Below the pieces are notes generated by a model. That model ran no database searches and was not told the DNA's origin. It worked only from the letters and a program-made list of their open reading frames with translations. Made by a program: the position numbers and the translations under genes. Positions 19,420 through 30,200 of a DNA stretch of 64,000 bases are shown here, one piece after another. Numbering within the stretch: position 1 is the first letter of the stretch; every line of letters starts with the position of its first letter. The DNA is taken from NCBI GenBank assembly GCA_907163375.1, contig CAJQUW010014305.1, positions 30,009-94,008 of the forward strand, given 5' to 3'. This stretch comes from Prostheceraeus crozeri (lineage: Eukaryota; Platyhelminthes; Polycladida; Euryleptidae).

Positions 19420-20330
19420 GATAGCAACCACGAAAACAATGAGTATGTGAACCTATAGTGGAAGCCTGTCACATCGGTGGATCAATGAGCATGCGCTGTC
19501 TCAATCTGTGCATCGATAGTCCTCACACGTCACGTATTCTGCATCTATCGAAGACGTGTATGTTCTGTGTGAAAATTCAACTCAATCTACGATACATCAT
19601 GACGATGAAAGCAGATTTACTGAACGCATGAAATTTGAAACAGAAACTCCCACATGAAAAGCTTGCTTCAATTCCATCGACTCAAAGTTTCTAAAATGAT
19701 TTTGATCTATGGAATCTAGCAAATCCAAAAGTTTCATGGAAATGTAATGCGTTACAATGATTCGTTGCAATAGTAGAATCAGTTATACATTCGAAAAAGG
19801 TTGGCAACTTTACCAACAGCCTAATTCTTATTGGGCTTGTCATTCCATACTGATAAATGTAGTTTTGAAGAGGCTACATTGCTGCCGGCACGTGTAGTTT
19901 TATGTGTAGTTTGTATTCCTTATGTGTTAGTATCGTATTATTTTTTCATGCAGTTATGTGTTAGTTTGTATTTTATTTCTACTTAGGTAGGCCCATTGGT
20001 TTGCTTTCACTTTATCTTATACAGACCTAAATAGAAGTGCTTTTTTGCGTTCATAATGAATAATCAAAGTAATCAATGTTAATAGGACTACAAGCCATTT
20101 TGAAGACCTTGATATGAGGGAACCTGAATAGCTTTCATGATTAAACATGCTGTGGCGCATAAACATATTTTTAAATCAGCATAATAGGCCTACTGTAATT
20201 GTCATATGAAAATTGTGATGAATGCATTTTTTGCCTAGGTGAGAAAGTATTTAGATTAATAGCAGTATTTCAGCTTTTTCATTTAAATTCGATCTGACGG
20301 ATTCAAATAATGCAAATTGCTACCTTTCTA
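19420..20330. other. non-coding stretch, probably decayed transposon flank
   Basis: No coding frame, RNA gene or clear repeat is seen. It lies between the piggyBac N-terminal remnant and a piggyBac-end-like palindrome, so part of it is probably untranslated piggyBac sequence. Confidence 0.3.
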
Positions 20331-20332
20331 TA

Positions 20333-20377
20333 TTTGGGGTCATATTTGACCCCAAACATGAACCAACTAGTTCTTAA
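20333..20377. repeat. 24-bp palindrome plus TTAA, piggyBac-end-like
   Basis: The sequence tttggggtca tatt tgaccccaaa is a perfect 10-bp inverted repeat around 4 bp; a ggttcatg / gaactagttgg context and TTAA (20,374-20,377) follow. Palindromes of the ggggtca...tgacccc type just inside TTAA ends are known in some piggyBac families. Assignment to the piggyBac fragment on its left is inference. It also resembles an inverted nuclear-receptor half-site pair with 4-bp spacing. Confidence 0.4.
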
Positions 20378-20379
20378 AG

Positions 20380-21690
20380 ATTACTTTCGGTTTCAGAAAG
20401 ACTTTTAAAATGAAAACATAAAGACTTTGTAGTTGGATTAAAGAGTGATAAAGTCACAGCTGCAGTGCTTTGAAGTATGAACCATCTAGATTCTGCATGC
20501 TTTTGAAAATGCCAGGCGTAAATGAACCGATAATAGAGCTGAACTTTTAGTAATGGTAACCCATCGCATTCTTAAATTAACAGACTATCTTGCCTCTCCA
20601 AGTTGTTATGACATGGAGGATTTGTGGAATACTTTTCTTTATTCAATATTGCTATCACGATCAGTCAAATTCGTGCACTTTTCTCCAAAAGTGTATAAAT
20701 TTGCATTTCTCACAGGTGGTAGCCTACAGGGTCTCCACCCATGTTCATTTAATGAAATCGAAACTGTATTACATATTGCGGATTTAATAAAGGCTGAGTT
20801 GCTACTCTACCTACTATATTCACTCTATGGTCAAAGTCAAAATGCTTTTAGCTATATACAGAAAAATGATGTTATTCGTGAATATTTAGAAAGTACACTT
20901 ACAAGCTGCCGATAACATCCTATTGTCAACCACTTGTTGACAATTGTCGCCATCGTCTAGGGACCGCTGTCAAGAAGGCACATGTCCGCGACGTTCAATT
21001 GTTTCAAATGCCCATGGCCGTTCTAGTCCTTTACTATTATAGAGTATCGGATTTTTATGATTCATACCGTCAAACCACCGTTTGAGCTATTATAAATAGC
21101 TGAGCCATAGGTTGGGTGAATATTCTGCCGGGAATAATTAAATTGTTTAAATTTTCAGCCGGCAGAATTTCAGTCAATGAACAAGCTCAATGTCTAACTA
21201 ATTTTTTAAAGGCCAAATTTTCATGTGTGTCATGGACATTCCTTCAACACATTATCAAAAACCTCGTTTAGACAGGAGTGAAATGTATTGAGACAGATTT
21301 TTTTCTGCGATTTCCAATGGAATTCTGTGGGCTCAGAAAGTCATTCACTAGGCAGTCACGGTGGCATTGAGACTAATTTTGGAAATGACTTTTTGAAAAT
21401 ATAATATTTTAGAGAATAATTTGGAGCAATATAGAGTAATCAAATTTCGTGCATTTTTTTAATTAAGACTTAATATTTGAAATTAATATATTTACTTGAA
21501 GCTTTTTTTATAAATAGTACTTGTTATTCAACAATACTTGTTGTTCGTAACTCAGTGCTAACGTGTGACGAGTGCTAACGGGTGCCTATAGGCTTACATT
21601 CACTTATCATTATTTAGTTTCATATTTTGCATTATAATTTCTACTACATTTCATTATCAAACGCGTTCATTCATCTAGTTATTCAGTGTC
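20380..21690. other. non-coding interval between piggyBac remnant and LINE
   Basis: A 120-codon open stretch at 20,553-20,915 has no recognisable similarity and ordinary AT-rich composition, so it is not called as a gene. A minor repeat gtgctaacg(t/g)gtg lies near 21,558-21,582. Nothing else stands out. Confidence 0.3.
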
Positions 21691-21987
21691 GTGTTTCTTA
21701 GGAGTTTAGTTTTTGCTTTTGCATTGCGGTGGGTTTTGATTTGTGTTCATATTGGTTTTGGAGATTCCTTTGGAGGTGTGTGGGTGCTCACATTGTGTTG
21801 GGTTCTACGTTGTGTTCACATTGTTTTTTTGGAGCTCATTTGGTGGTAGTTGGAGCTTCCATTGTGGTAGGTTTCTTTGTGTTCATTTTGGTTTTGGAGC
21901 TTTCTTTGGCGCGGTCATTCTGTTAGTTTGCGTTTGCAACTTTCTGTTTGCTTTTGTTCGCTCTGTTTATTTATTTGTTGTGTACTA

Positions 21988-22248
21988 ATGAGGAAAAGGC
22001 AAAAGAGAGCGGCTAGGCAAAGGAGGTCTGAGGAGAACTCATTCTCTAGTAGTGAGGAGCATGATCGAAAGTGGTTGAGTGTGACATGTAAATTGTGGTG
22101 GTTGTACATGGAGCCTGAGGAATACAATGATATGCAGGATTCCGAGTTCTGTTGTGGACGTTGCATACTGAAGAAATTTAAGATGCTTCTCCAGGAAACG
22201 AACGAAGAAAAAGAAGCGTTAAGAGCACGTATTGACAGTCTCGAGTGA
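21988..22248 (+). pseudogene. LINE PHD-like N-terminal frame (86 aa)
   Basis: After a basic leader (MRKRQKRAARQRR) and a Ser-rich linker, the frame has a degenerate PHD pattern: W-S-TCK-WWLYMEP ... EFCCGRC, then a short coiled coil ending LRARIDSLE. PHD fingers occur in the first open frame of several CR1-like LINEs. The frame stops at 22,246; because similar coiled-coil sequence continues immediately after the stop in the same frame, the stop may be a disabling mutation rather than a natural end. Confidence 0.5.
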
Positions 22249-23007
22249 GAATTAAAAACGGTTAAAATCGATCGCTTCACTGCAAAGATGGGAAGTCTCG
22301 ATTTAAATGAAACCAGAGGGAAGACGAGAACCTGTGAAAGTCTCACAGGAGTTGAGCAAAGCTCGGGTAAAGAGGTGGAGATGGATGCACTGAGGCATTG
22401 GGAAACTTGGTCGACGACAAGACCTGCGGAATGGAGGAACGTTAAGGATATACAAAACCTTCAAGTCCAAGAGTTCAAAAAGGTACAGGCCTTAATTGAG
22501 AAGGAAAAGAATGTTATGATATTTGGGCTTGAGGAAAGTGGGAACGACCGGAATGATGTGGTAAACCTGCTGAACAAGATAATGGTAGAAAGCCCCAGGA
22601 AAATCTCCCCGGATAAAATTGAAATTGCTCGTTTGGGTAAATCTGAGAGTGGGAATTTTCGACCCATCAAGGTAAAACTACAGAGCAGCACGATAGTGAA
22701 GGAAATTTTGAGGAACACTAAGAAACTAAGAAATGATCCTGATTGTAAACGAATTTATGTGGAGAAAGATAGAACCATTGAAGAGAGATTATTGGTGCAA
22801 GAAATGAGGCGTCAAATGATAGAAAAAAGAACGAAGGGGTTCTTTATTATCATTAAGAACGGTGAACTCATTTGTGAGCCTTTTTTAGGAAAAAAAGTAG
22901 ATGAGGCAGATACTGTCAAGATCATGTACATGAACATTTGTGGGCTGACTAGTTCCAAGCTGAACGAAATTGGCTCTTTGATGGATAAAACTGTGTTGTT
23001 TGCCTAA
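22249..23007 (+). pseudogene. LINE ORF1p-like RNA-binding domain leading into endonuclease
   Basis: From about 22,500 the product matches the RRM-like core and C-terminal domain of L1 ORF1p-type proteins: NVMIFGLEESGNDRNDVV, then IEIARLGKSESGNFRPIKV, and VKEILRNTKKLRN. The frame then runs directly into the first strand of an endonuclease domain (VKIMYMNICGLTSSKLNEI) without a stop between them, so the RNA-binding part and the endonuclease appear to be one polypeptide. A one-base frameshift near 22,994-23,000 interrupts the endonuclease. Confidence 0.65.
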
Positions 23008-26000
23008 CCGAGACCCATCTGTTGAATAATGGCGTGAATCAATTGACTAACTACAACAATGTCAAAGTGTGGAGGAACGTTGGCTCTAGAAAAGGAGGTG
23101 GACTGATGATTTTCACCAAAAAAGATTCTGACATTAAATTATCCAAAATGAATAGCGGTAACAAGGATTGCATTGTGACCGAAATTGTTGTTAACAATGA
23201 TAGCATACTACTATACATGTGCTATTGGAATGTAGAGAACCACAAAGACAATCAAGAGCTGGCTGACTTTTGTAAACAAAATAAGTCCAAAGACATTATT
23301 GCGATAGGAGATTTCAACGCACAATTGCATGTTTTCGATGGCAGAACGGACAAGAACGGAAAATTGCTAAGTAAAATAATATCAGACCATAACCTTATTA
23401 TGGGAAACGGGCAGGTTATATGCCAAGGTCAAGCCACCAGAAGTCGAGGGGATGCCAAGACAACAATAGACTACGTGATGTATAGCATGACAAGAAGGAT
23501 TATTGATATATACATCACTGACCACCATTTGATAGAATTATACCTGCTGAGATCTGTTAACAAAAAGAAAATAGAAAATTTGTTCCTGTTGAAGGATGGA
23601 CCTTCAAAAACCCTACCAAGATTCTGACATACAAGAAAGAAGTTAGTGAAAACCTTGGAAAGGTTGAGATGAAAGATATCGCTGATCTCGACAAAATGCT
23701 TTTAAACAATAGTGAGAAATGCCTAAAATTTCGGATCAATGGAAGGCCGAAGGATACTTTCCTAAAAGATCTTACGAAACAGAAAAAGGCAATCAACAAA
23801 CTGCTGAATTCAGTAAGTGATAATCGAAAAAGAGATTGTTTGTGGACGAAGTACAAAGACATACTGAAGCAAATTAACAATAAGCGATTTGAGAAAGACG
23901 AAGAAGAGGAGATGAAGATATCTAGAGAGATAGGAAACAATAAAAATACCAGAACATGGCGATTTTTGAAGAAAATGAACAATGTGGTTGAGGGGCGTTA
24001 CAATATTATTAATGAATTGAATGAACATATGACAAATGAAGAAGCTAATGGTCACATTATGAGTTACCGATCCACTCTGGGGACTTGTGACAATGAACAC
24101 GTGGATTTCAGTGCGGCCCTGGAACTAGGAAATTGGACTCAAAGAGGTGATGATGTTGACCACGATCATAACTATGCTGTATGTGATCATATACAGGGAA
24201 GGGATAGTCCAATATTGAACGAAGAAGTGGTGAGGGCTATCAGGTCTTTGGCCCTTGGAAAATCACCTGGACCAAATGGTTTAAAAGCAGAGTACTATAT
24301 GATAATGGTTGATAACCAGAGTTTTATTGATCAAATTTCTAATTGCATGAATAAGGCGGTTCGGAACATACCGGAGGGGTGGCGAAGATCCAGAATTAAA
24401 CTCATGCCAAAAAAGAAAAGAATGAACCTTAAAGTCGACGAATTCAGACCGATCTCTATGAATGATATATCGTATAAAGTTTTTGCTAAGATTATGAAAC
24501 ACAGGCTCTTAGCATTCTTGCAGAAGAATAAAATCTTATGCGAAGAAAAAGCGGGTTTTTTACCACGAAGGAGGTTGGAGGAACATGTTCTTTCACTCAA
24601 TCTACTGTATCATAGTTCTCGAAGAAGAAGAACGCCCCTTTTTCTTATATTCCTGGACATAAGAAAAGCTTTCGATACGGTTAACAGAGCAGCATTGATC
24701 GGCAAGCTTGCGCATATTGGGTTTGACGAGGACTTAGTTAGAGCGGTGGCAGCCCTATACGAGGACAAACAGTGTGAATTGTGGAAGGAGGAGGTATGTT
24801 TAGGGAGATTCTCTAAATCACGTGGAATAAGACAGGGCTGTCCTATCAGCCCGATCCTATTTCTGCTGCTGATTGATGAGGGCATCAGGAAAATAAATGA
24901 AGAATTTAAATATCCGAAAGATTATTTCAATGTTCTTTGTTTCGCCGATGACGCGGTCATTATTGCGAATGATCCGAAGGAAGCTGAGAGGAAGATATCA
25001 ATCTTTGAGAGAACCCTGAAGATGTTCGACCTGCTATTAAATGAGGAGAAAAGCGTCTACTTGGCATTCAACACCAACCACAAGGACGACATTCGAGGAA
25101 TTAAGATGGCCGTACAAACCAAATACCTGGGTGTAGTACTAAATAAAAACAACCTCTTTTCCGACCATATAAGAACAAAGATCGCAAAGGGACATCAATA
25201 TAAGTACTGGGCAAACCAGGCACTGAGTAGAAGAAGGCTGAAAGTCTATCTTGGTAGGACTATGTGGAAACAGATGTTCCTCCCGACTCTACTACATGCG
25301 GACGCAGTAATCCCACTGAGTCATAAGAACATTGACGATATGGATAGAATACAATATCAATACATGAAAGCCATTAGCAACATGCCTCGACGAACACCGA
25401 AGGAATTTCTTCAGGCAGAGATTGGCTTCTCAAGCCACAGTTCAAGAGATATGAGGAGCAAGATTAGCCTCCTAATACATGTCCATAAAAATTTGAACAG
25501 GCTACGTACGCTCCTATTGGATGAGTGGGACTTCCAGCAGCCATGGATCAACACGGTGAAAAAATATTTGATTAAGTTAAATCTGAAAACAGAAGATCTC
25601 CCCTATACCACAGCGGCTGAACTCAAGAGGAGGGTGCACAAAAACATGCAATCCGAATGGGAAGAGAGAGTTTCTACGAAATCAACACTGCGGTATTACA
25701 TAAAATACAAAAATAACTTCACGGATGGCATCAATTGGTACAATGATAGCAACACAAGAATAGGAAAATTTTTCGAAGCGAATGTAATCTTGACCAGCGA
25801 CAAAATAAAGACATATGGATGAAGAAAATTGTGAATGGCGCAATGAGATAGAAAACATTGAACATCTAATTTCCAAGTGCGATTATATGAAAGACTTGAG
25901 AGATAAATATGACATCCGAATGAACATGCAAGATTTCTTTGAAGAAGGGAGCAAGAGCATCAAGTTCAGGGACGAGAGTGACCGATTCTTGAAGGAGATC

Positions 26001-26033
26001 TACGATCGGAGGTTCGACAAGCGATCAGTTTGA
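23008..26033 (+). pseudogene. LINE endonuclease (rest), reverse transcriptase and C-terminal segment
   Basis: The endonuclease continues with CLTETHLLNN, GDFNAQL (about 23,319), and a C-terminal IDYVMYS ... DHHLIELYL. A frameshift near 23,590 precedes the linker. The reverse transcriptase (23,669-25,822) has KSPGPNGLKAEYY, FRPISMNDISYKVFAKIM, LDIRKAFDTVNR, GIRQGCPISPILF and the catalytic FADD (about 24,943). A frameshift near 25,815 separates it from a C-terminal segment with Cys...EIENIEHLISKC, the usual C-terminal zinc-knuckle-like end of these proteins. The enzyme would nick genomic DNA and copy its own RNA at the nick; this copy cannot make a full protein. Confidence 0.88.
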
Positions 26034-26151
26034 CCCTTTCCCTCCATACCTTCATATTTTTGTTGTTTTGTGTTAGCTGCACTTGCACGAGTTGTTTGAC
26101 CTTTGGAACTCTCTGACTTGGTGTTGGCACAGCCGTAGTCAGCAATCCAAG

Positions 26152-26169
26152 AATCCAAGTAAGTAAGTA
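26152..26169 (+). repeat. (AAGT)n LINE 3' tail
   Basis: ccaagtaagtaagtaagc: three to four AAGT units end the LINE. Simple tetranucleotide tails rather than poly(A) are typical of several non-L1 clades. Confidence 0.7.
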
Positions 26170-26170
26170 A

Positions 26171-27252
26171 GCTTGCGACACATGAAATGCTGATCAATTA
26201 TGAACACTCATTCTGAGAATAAATAACTCACAAAGGAATGCCATGGATTGAAGATTGTCAGTAAAATATCAAAGTAATTAGATATTGATTTTGGAGAACT
26301 AGAATTTACAAATAATAGCGATATCATAAGAAGAATTAGACTATCAAAAACAGAAATTACTAATGAGCGAGTATACTTAACTAGTATGCGCAGAACAACG
26401 AAAAGTGAAGAAAAAAATCATAAGGAGAAACTCTGTAAAAATTGCAATGAAGGAAAAGATATTAGCACATACTAAAAAAAATGCCATGGGATACAAAAAC
26501 GTCAGCGACATTTATGGTAGTCAAAATTATTCACAAATGACAGAGTTGATCGCAAGAGATAATCTGAAAATGCAGGAATCACTGAGAAAAAATTAACAAG
26601 TTAATATGCAGCTACCAATAACACAGACATAAGTTCTTAGTGAATTTTATTGACCAACGCTCGATGGGAATTGATCATGTAAGACATTAAGAAAAAAATT
26701 TAGATCAGCTGAAAGGCAGTCGCTATAAAATTCTTTTCACCAGTGACCGGCTCAATGAAGGCCGTTGAAAACTCGTTCACCACTCAAAAGCTATAATGGA
26801 TTGGCTTTTCCCATTCAATGTAAATGTATGATTATGTTTAGGTGAAAAAATGTCTTAATGTTTCACACGTGCACGATAAGCCTACATCAGAACAAATTTT
26901 AATGATCATAGAATCATTGTGCTACGAAATTTATCATTCCTAAGTCAATGAAGACTTTTAATCACCCTTTGCATGAAAGAGGCAAAAGTCAGAATTAGAT
27001 GACTTCCAATTTACTAGATGAAACAGGCATTGCAAAACGACGAACTTGCATGATTAGACGATCCCGAAATTGCGGAAATGTTGCATTTTATCATGCAGCT
27101 CTAGGTGCTCTATAAACAGTTTTTAGCAACAATTCACGATATATTGCGCAAATTAAGTTATTTCTGGTGATGCGATAGGGAACATATATGGCGACTGTAG
27201 ATTTTATTATCCACAAAATTCCAAATTCTAAATTGTGATTATTTTGTTTCAG
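26171..27252. other. intergenic or upstream-intron sequence
   Basis: AT-rich sequence with a 63-codon open stretch at 26,405-26,596 that has no recognisable similarity. It ends in a good splice acceptor, attattttgtttcag, at 27,252, so at least its right part is intron of the giant gene. The upstream exon(s) and promoter of that gene were not found in the window. Confidence 0.4.
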
Positions 27253-30200
27253 ATTTTCTTGAATCGTGAGTTAGTCAGTGTTCATTCATATTTCTTCAAA
27301 CTGATTAACATATCGCATTTATGTCTGGATGGAGAAGTTATCTTCGAGGCAGTGGAATTCGATGACGCATGGTCGCAACACTGGCAGGAGTTAGACACAA
27401 TCTATGCTGCTGCTGCCATCACTAAGAAGACCCCTGCTCCCCCTAAAGATGGCCGCATTAACGGAGGTGGAAATTGTACTCCGTCATTGAGTAGACCAAC
27501 CGAACATTCAGATTTAAAGAGATCGAAATCATTTCTTTCCGTAATTTCATCTGCAAAGAGCATTGGTTCCAGCAATGGTGCTACAATTAACCGTGACGAT
27601 CACTGGAAAAAGAAAATTCCGCATGGTGTTCGACATTGGTTAGGCGATAAACACTATGAGGAGCACTTGGATAAACTAGAAGATAAACACGCTCGAAAAC
27701 CAATGGAAATATCTGATAACAGTGTGCGGGGTGTATTTCGGCGGCGAGATTCTGGTCCTTATCTTTTTATGTACGAAAAACAAACACCACATGCTAACAG
27801 CGCCGAAAATGTGTATACCACTTTATCACCGAACTCGGTGACCGATCTTGACAAAGAAAATGTTGGGAAGAGGAAAAAGAGCAAAGGTATTTCCAACATC
27901 TTTCCATTCCTTAAAGGTGACAAGAAAAGGAAGCGAAGGAAGAAGGAGGAGGAGGATGAAGCGAAGATTTCAATGCAGCAAGCATGGGAAAACATGAGAC
28001 CAATGGATATTGATCAACGCAAATCATCTGAGGAAATAATCATTGCCAAAGCAGAGCCGCTATCCGAGATAGAAATATCTATGACTGCTGTAGGTAGTGT
28101 ACCTACAAGTCCTAAAGTTGGTAGGGCAAGCAAAGAGGGTCCAGTTGACGTCCTTTCTGAATTGAAAGAGCGCTTCAAGAGAGAAGGTCGTGCTGAAAAA
28201 GCAGAGGCAGCAACTGAGATAGGAGAAGTTTCTATGATGGGACGAGCATTGACATCAGCATCAGCTGTACCTCTGGCCACGGGAATACCGCCACCTCCTC
28301 CGCCTCCTGCTTCTCTTCTGGAAGAAGTAATGGCAAAAGTTAAAGCAAGAAACAGCAATGCTAAACCGTTTGAGTCTACTTCTGATATGGGATTATTTCC
28401 TCCACAGTCAATTGAAGAAGTCATACCTCAAGTAAAACAAAGAGAAGTGATGGTAATGGTATCCAATGATCTTTCGCCAAAGTCAATTTTAGAACAGAAG
28501 GCAACGCTACCTTCATCACAGAAGAAACGTAATCAACATCCAAAAGTTTCAAAAGTGCCAGATTTACCTAAGACTGAAGATAGAAAATTGTCCTCTGATT
28601 TTGAATTAGTTACTTCTTTCAAAGATATTGGTCCAAAACCAGTAGTGATACCTGATGTCATCAGACACGATCAACCAGGGAAAGTCAAACGAGTGCCAAA
28701 TGAGACGAGATTTGAGGATTCTAAGTTAGCCTCTAATACTCATTTAATCACTTCTTTTAAGGATGATTATCCAAAACCAATGGCAGTTGAAGAGCCACCG
28801 ATGTCAAACATGAAAGCAAAACCTATTGCCATTCCTGATCCAAAAATTGTTAAACAATCTGTTCCTCCCAGTCTTAAAAAGATAGATCCGTTCATCGTCG
28901 AACCCAAAACAACACCAAAAATTGAGACAGTGAATTTACGACCAGCATACAATGCAGTGCCACTTATTGATGAAAGTACAGGAAGCAGAGCATCATCGCC
29001 AGCAATGAGAGATTATTTCCAAGGTGTAAAACCTGCTTCACCATTCGATCATACACATCGTGACCAAGACGCGGCAACAAAATCGCCGGTACCGAAGAGG
29101 AAGGATGTCCATGAGTTCCAGTTCCCACCGAGAGAAGAGATAAGGAAAGAATTTGGTACTTCTCAGCTGAGTCAACCACACAGATCATTGGGAGAAATCA
29201 CAGCAAGAGAAAGCATTCCTCAAGTAGCTGTAAATGATGTCCTTATGGAGCATGATTCGTCATCATCATCATCTTCTTCATCATCATCTCCATCCGCAAG
29301 TCGCTGTGGAATGGGTCAAAATTGGTCGATGGAAATGCCAGACTCTAGCAGTTTAGAAAATCCTCGAAGAGGAGATTTATCCAGTGTTGAGGAAGAGATT
29401 AGTTTATCCGAACTGTCAGGACAGTTAGAAACAGATCCTATTGCTCATACGGAGTCTCATCATATGCCAAGTGCTGCAATCACATTACCAGGAGCACAAA
29501 TAACTCGTGAGAAAGTCAAGGCTGACATTCAATTGTCCACTTTCAATCCTGAGCCAGCCACCAACATGTCAACAGGAATAATCATCATGCAAGAAGATGA
29601 ACCGATCGCTACTGAGTCGTTGGGCCATGATACGCACATCAAAAGTCCACTAAGGGGAGATGAGACAATCTATCGATCACCATTTGGATCTGGCCTTAAG
29701 TTTGGACCTGGGAGAGAATTGGGGACAAACAACAAATTACATCTAACTAATATTGATAGTCTAAATGCAAATGTTGAGATTACTTTTTTCGCTCCTTTGA
29801 CGCATTCTCAATTAACTGCATCAGCGCCTTCTTTAAACCGAGATGATTCAAGTACATCATCAGAATCTCTCAAAACCCCACTCAAGTTTCCACCGAGAAA
29901 GGAACAAACATTTTATCATGTTCCGAAAATGTTGTCACCTTCACGTGCTCGATCCAGTAGTCTTGATACAACTTTTAAACATTCTGCAAATCAAGATCCT
30001 GATCTCGATATTTTCCAACCATTGATAGTTGCTGATGGGCGCTGGAGAGGCTTACTCGATCCTAATAGGCACAGAGAAGGAGCTTGGACACTCCCAGCTC
30101 GTCAATTTCCGGACGAGAATCCTAAAAATTTATCAGCAAGCATCTGGAAAGTCCCGGGCTTTCTACGCACGGCTCAATTGGTTTTTCGCACACTGCCTCA

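Larger units (their letters stand above)
21700..26170 (+). mobile_element. non-LTR retrotransposon (LINE), nearly full length
   Basis: The order is a G/T-rich leader with an imperfect internal duplication (tttgtgttcatattggtttt at about 21,740 and tttgtgttcattttggtttt at about 21,878), a PHD-like small frame, an ORF1p-like RNA-binding segment, an apurinic-type endonuclease, reverse transcriptase and a Cys/His C-terminal segment. It ends with a 3' untranslated region of about 120 bp and (AAGT)n. The 5' boundary is approximate. Clade is uncertain; the RT (FADDAVII, GIRQGCPISPILF) and ORF1p-like part have L1/CR1-group features. One internal stop and three frameshifts leave it inactive but young in look. 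Confidence 0.88.

Noticed and set aside
20553-20915. 120-codon open stretch between piggyBac and LINE remnants
   Set aside because: No recognisable motif, AT-rich background composition and no splice or promoter context; chance open frame is more likely.
26405-26596. 63-codon Lys-rich frame downstream of the LINE
   Set aside because: A short A-rich stretch without similarity; it might be transposon flank, but nothing supports a gene.
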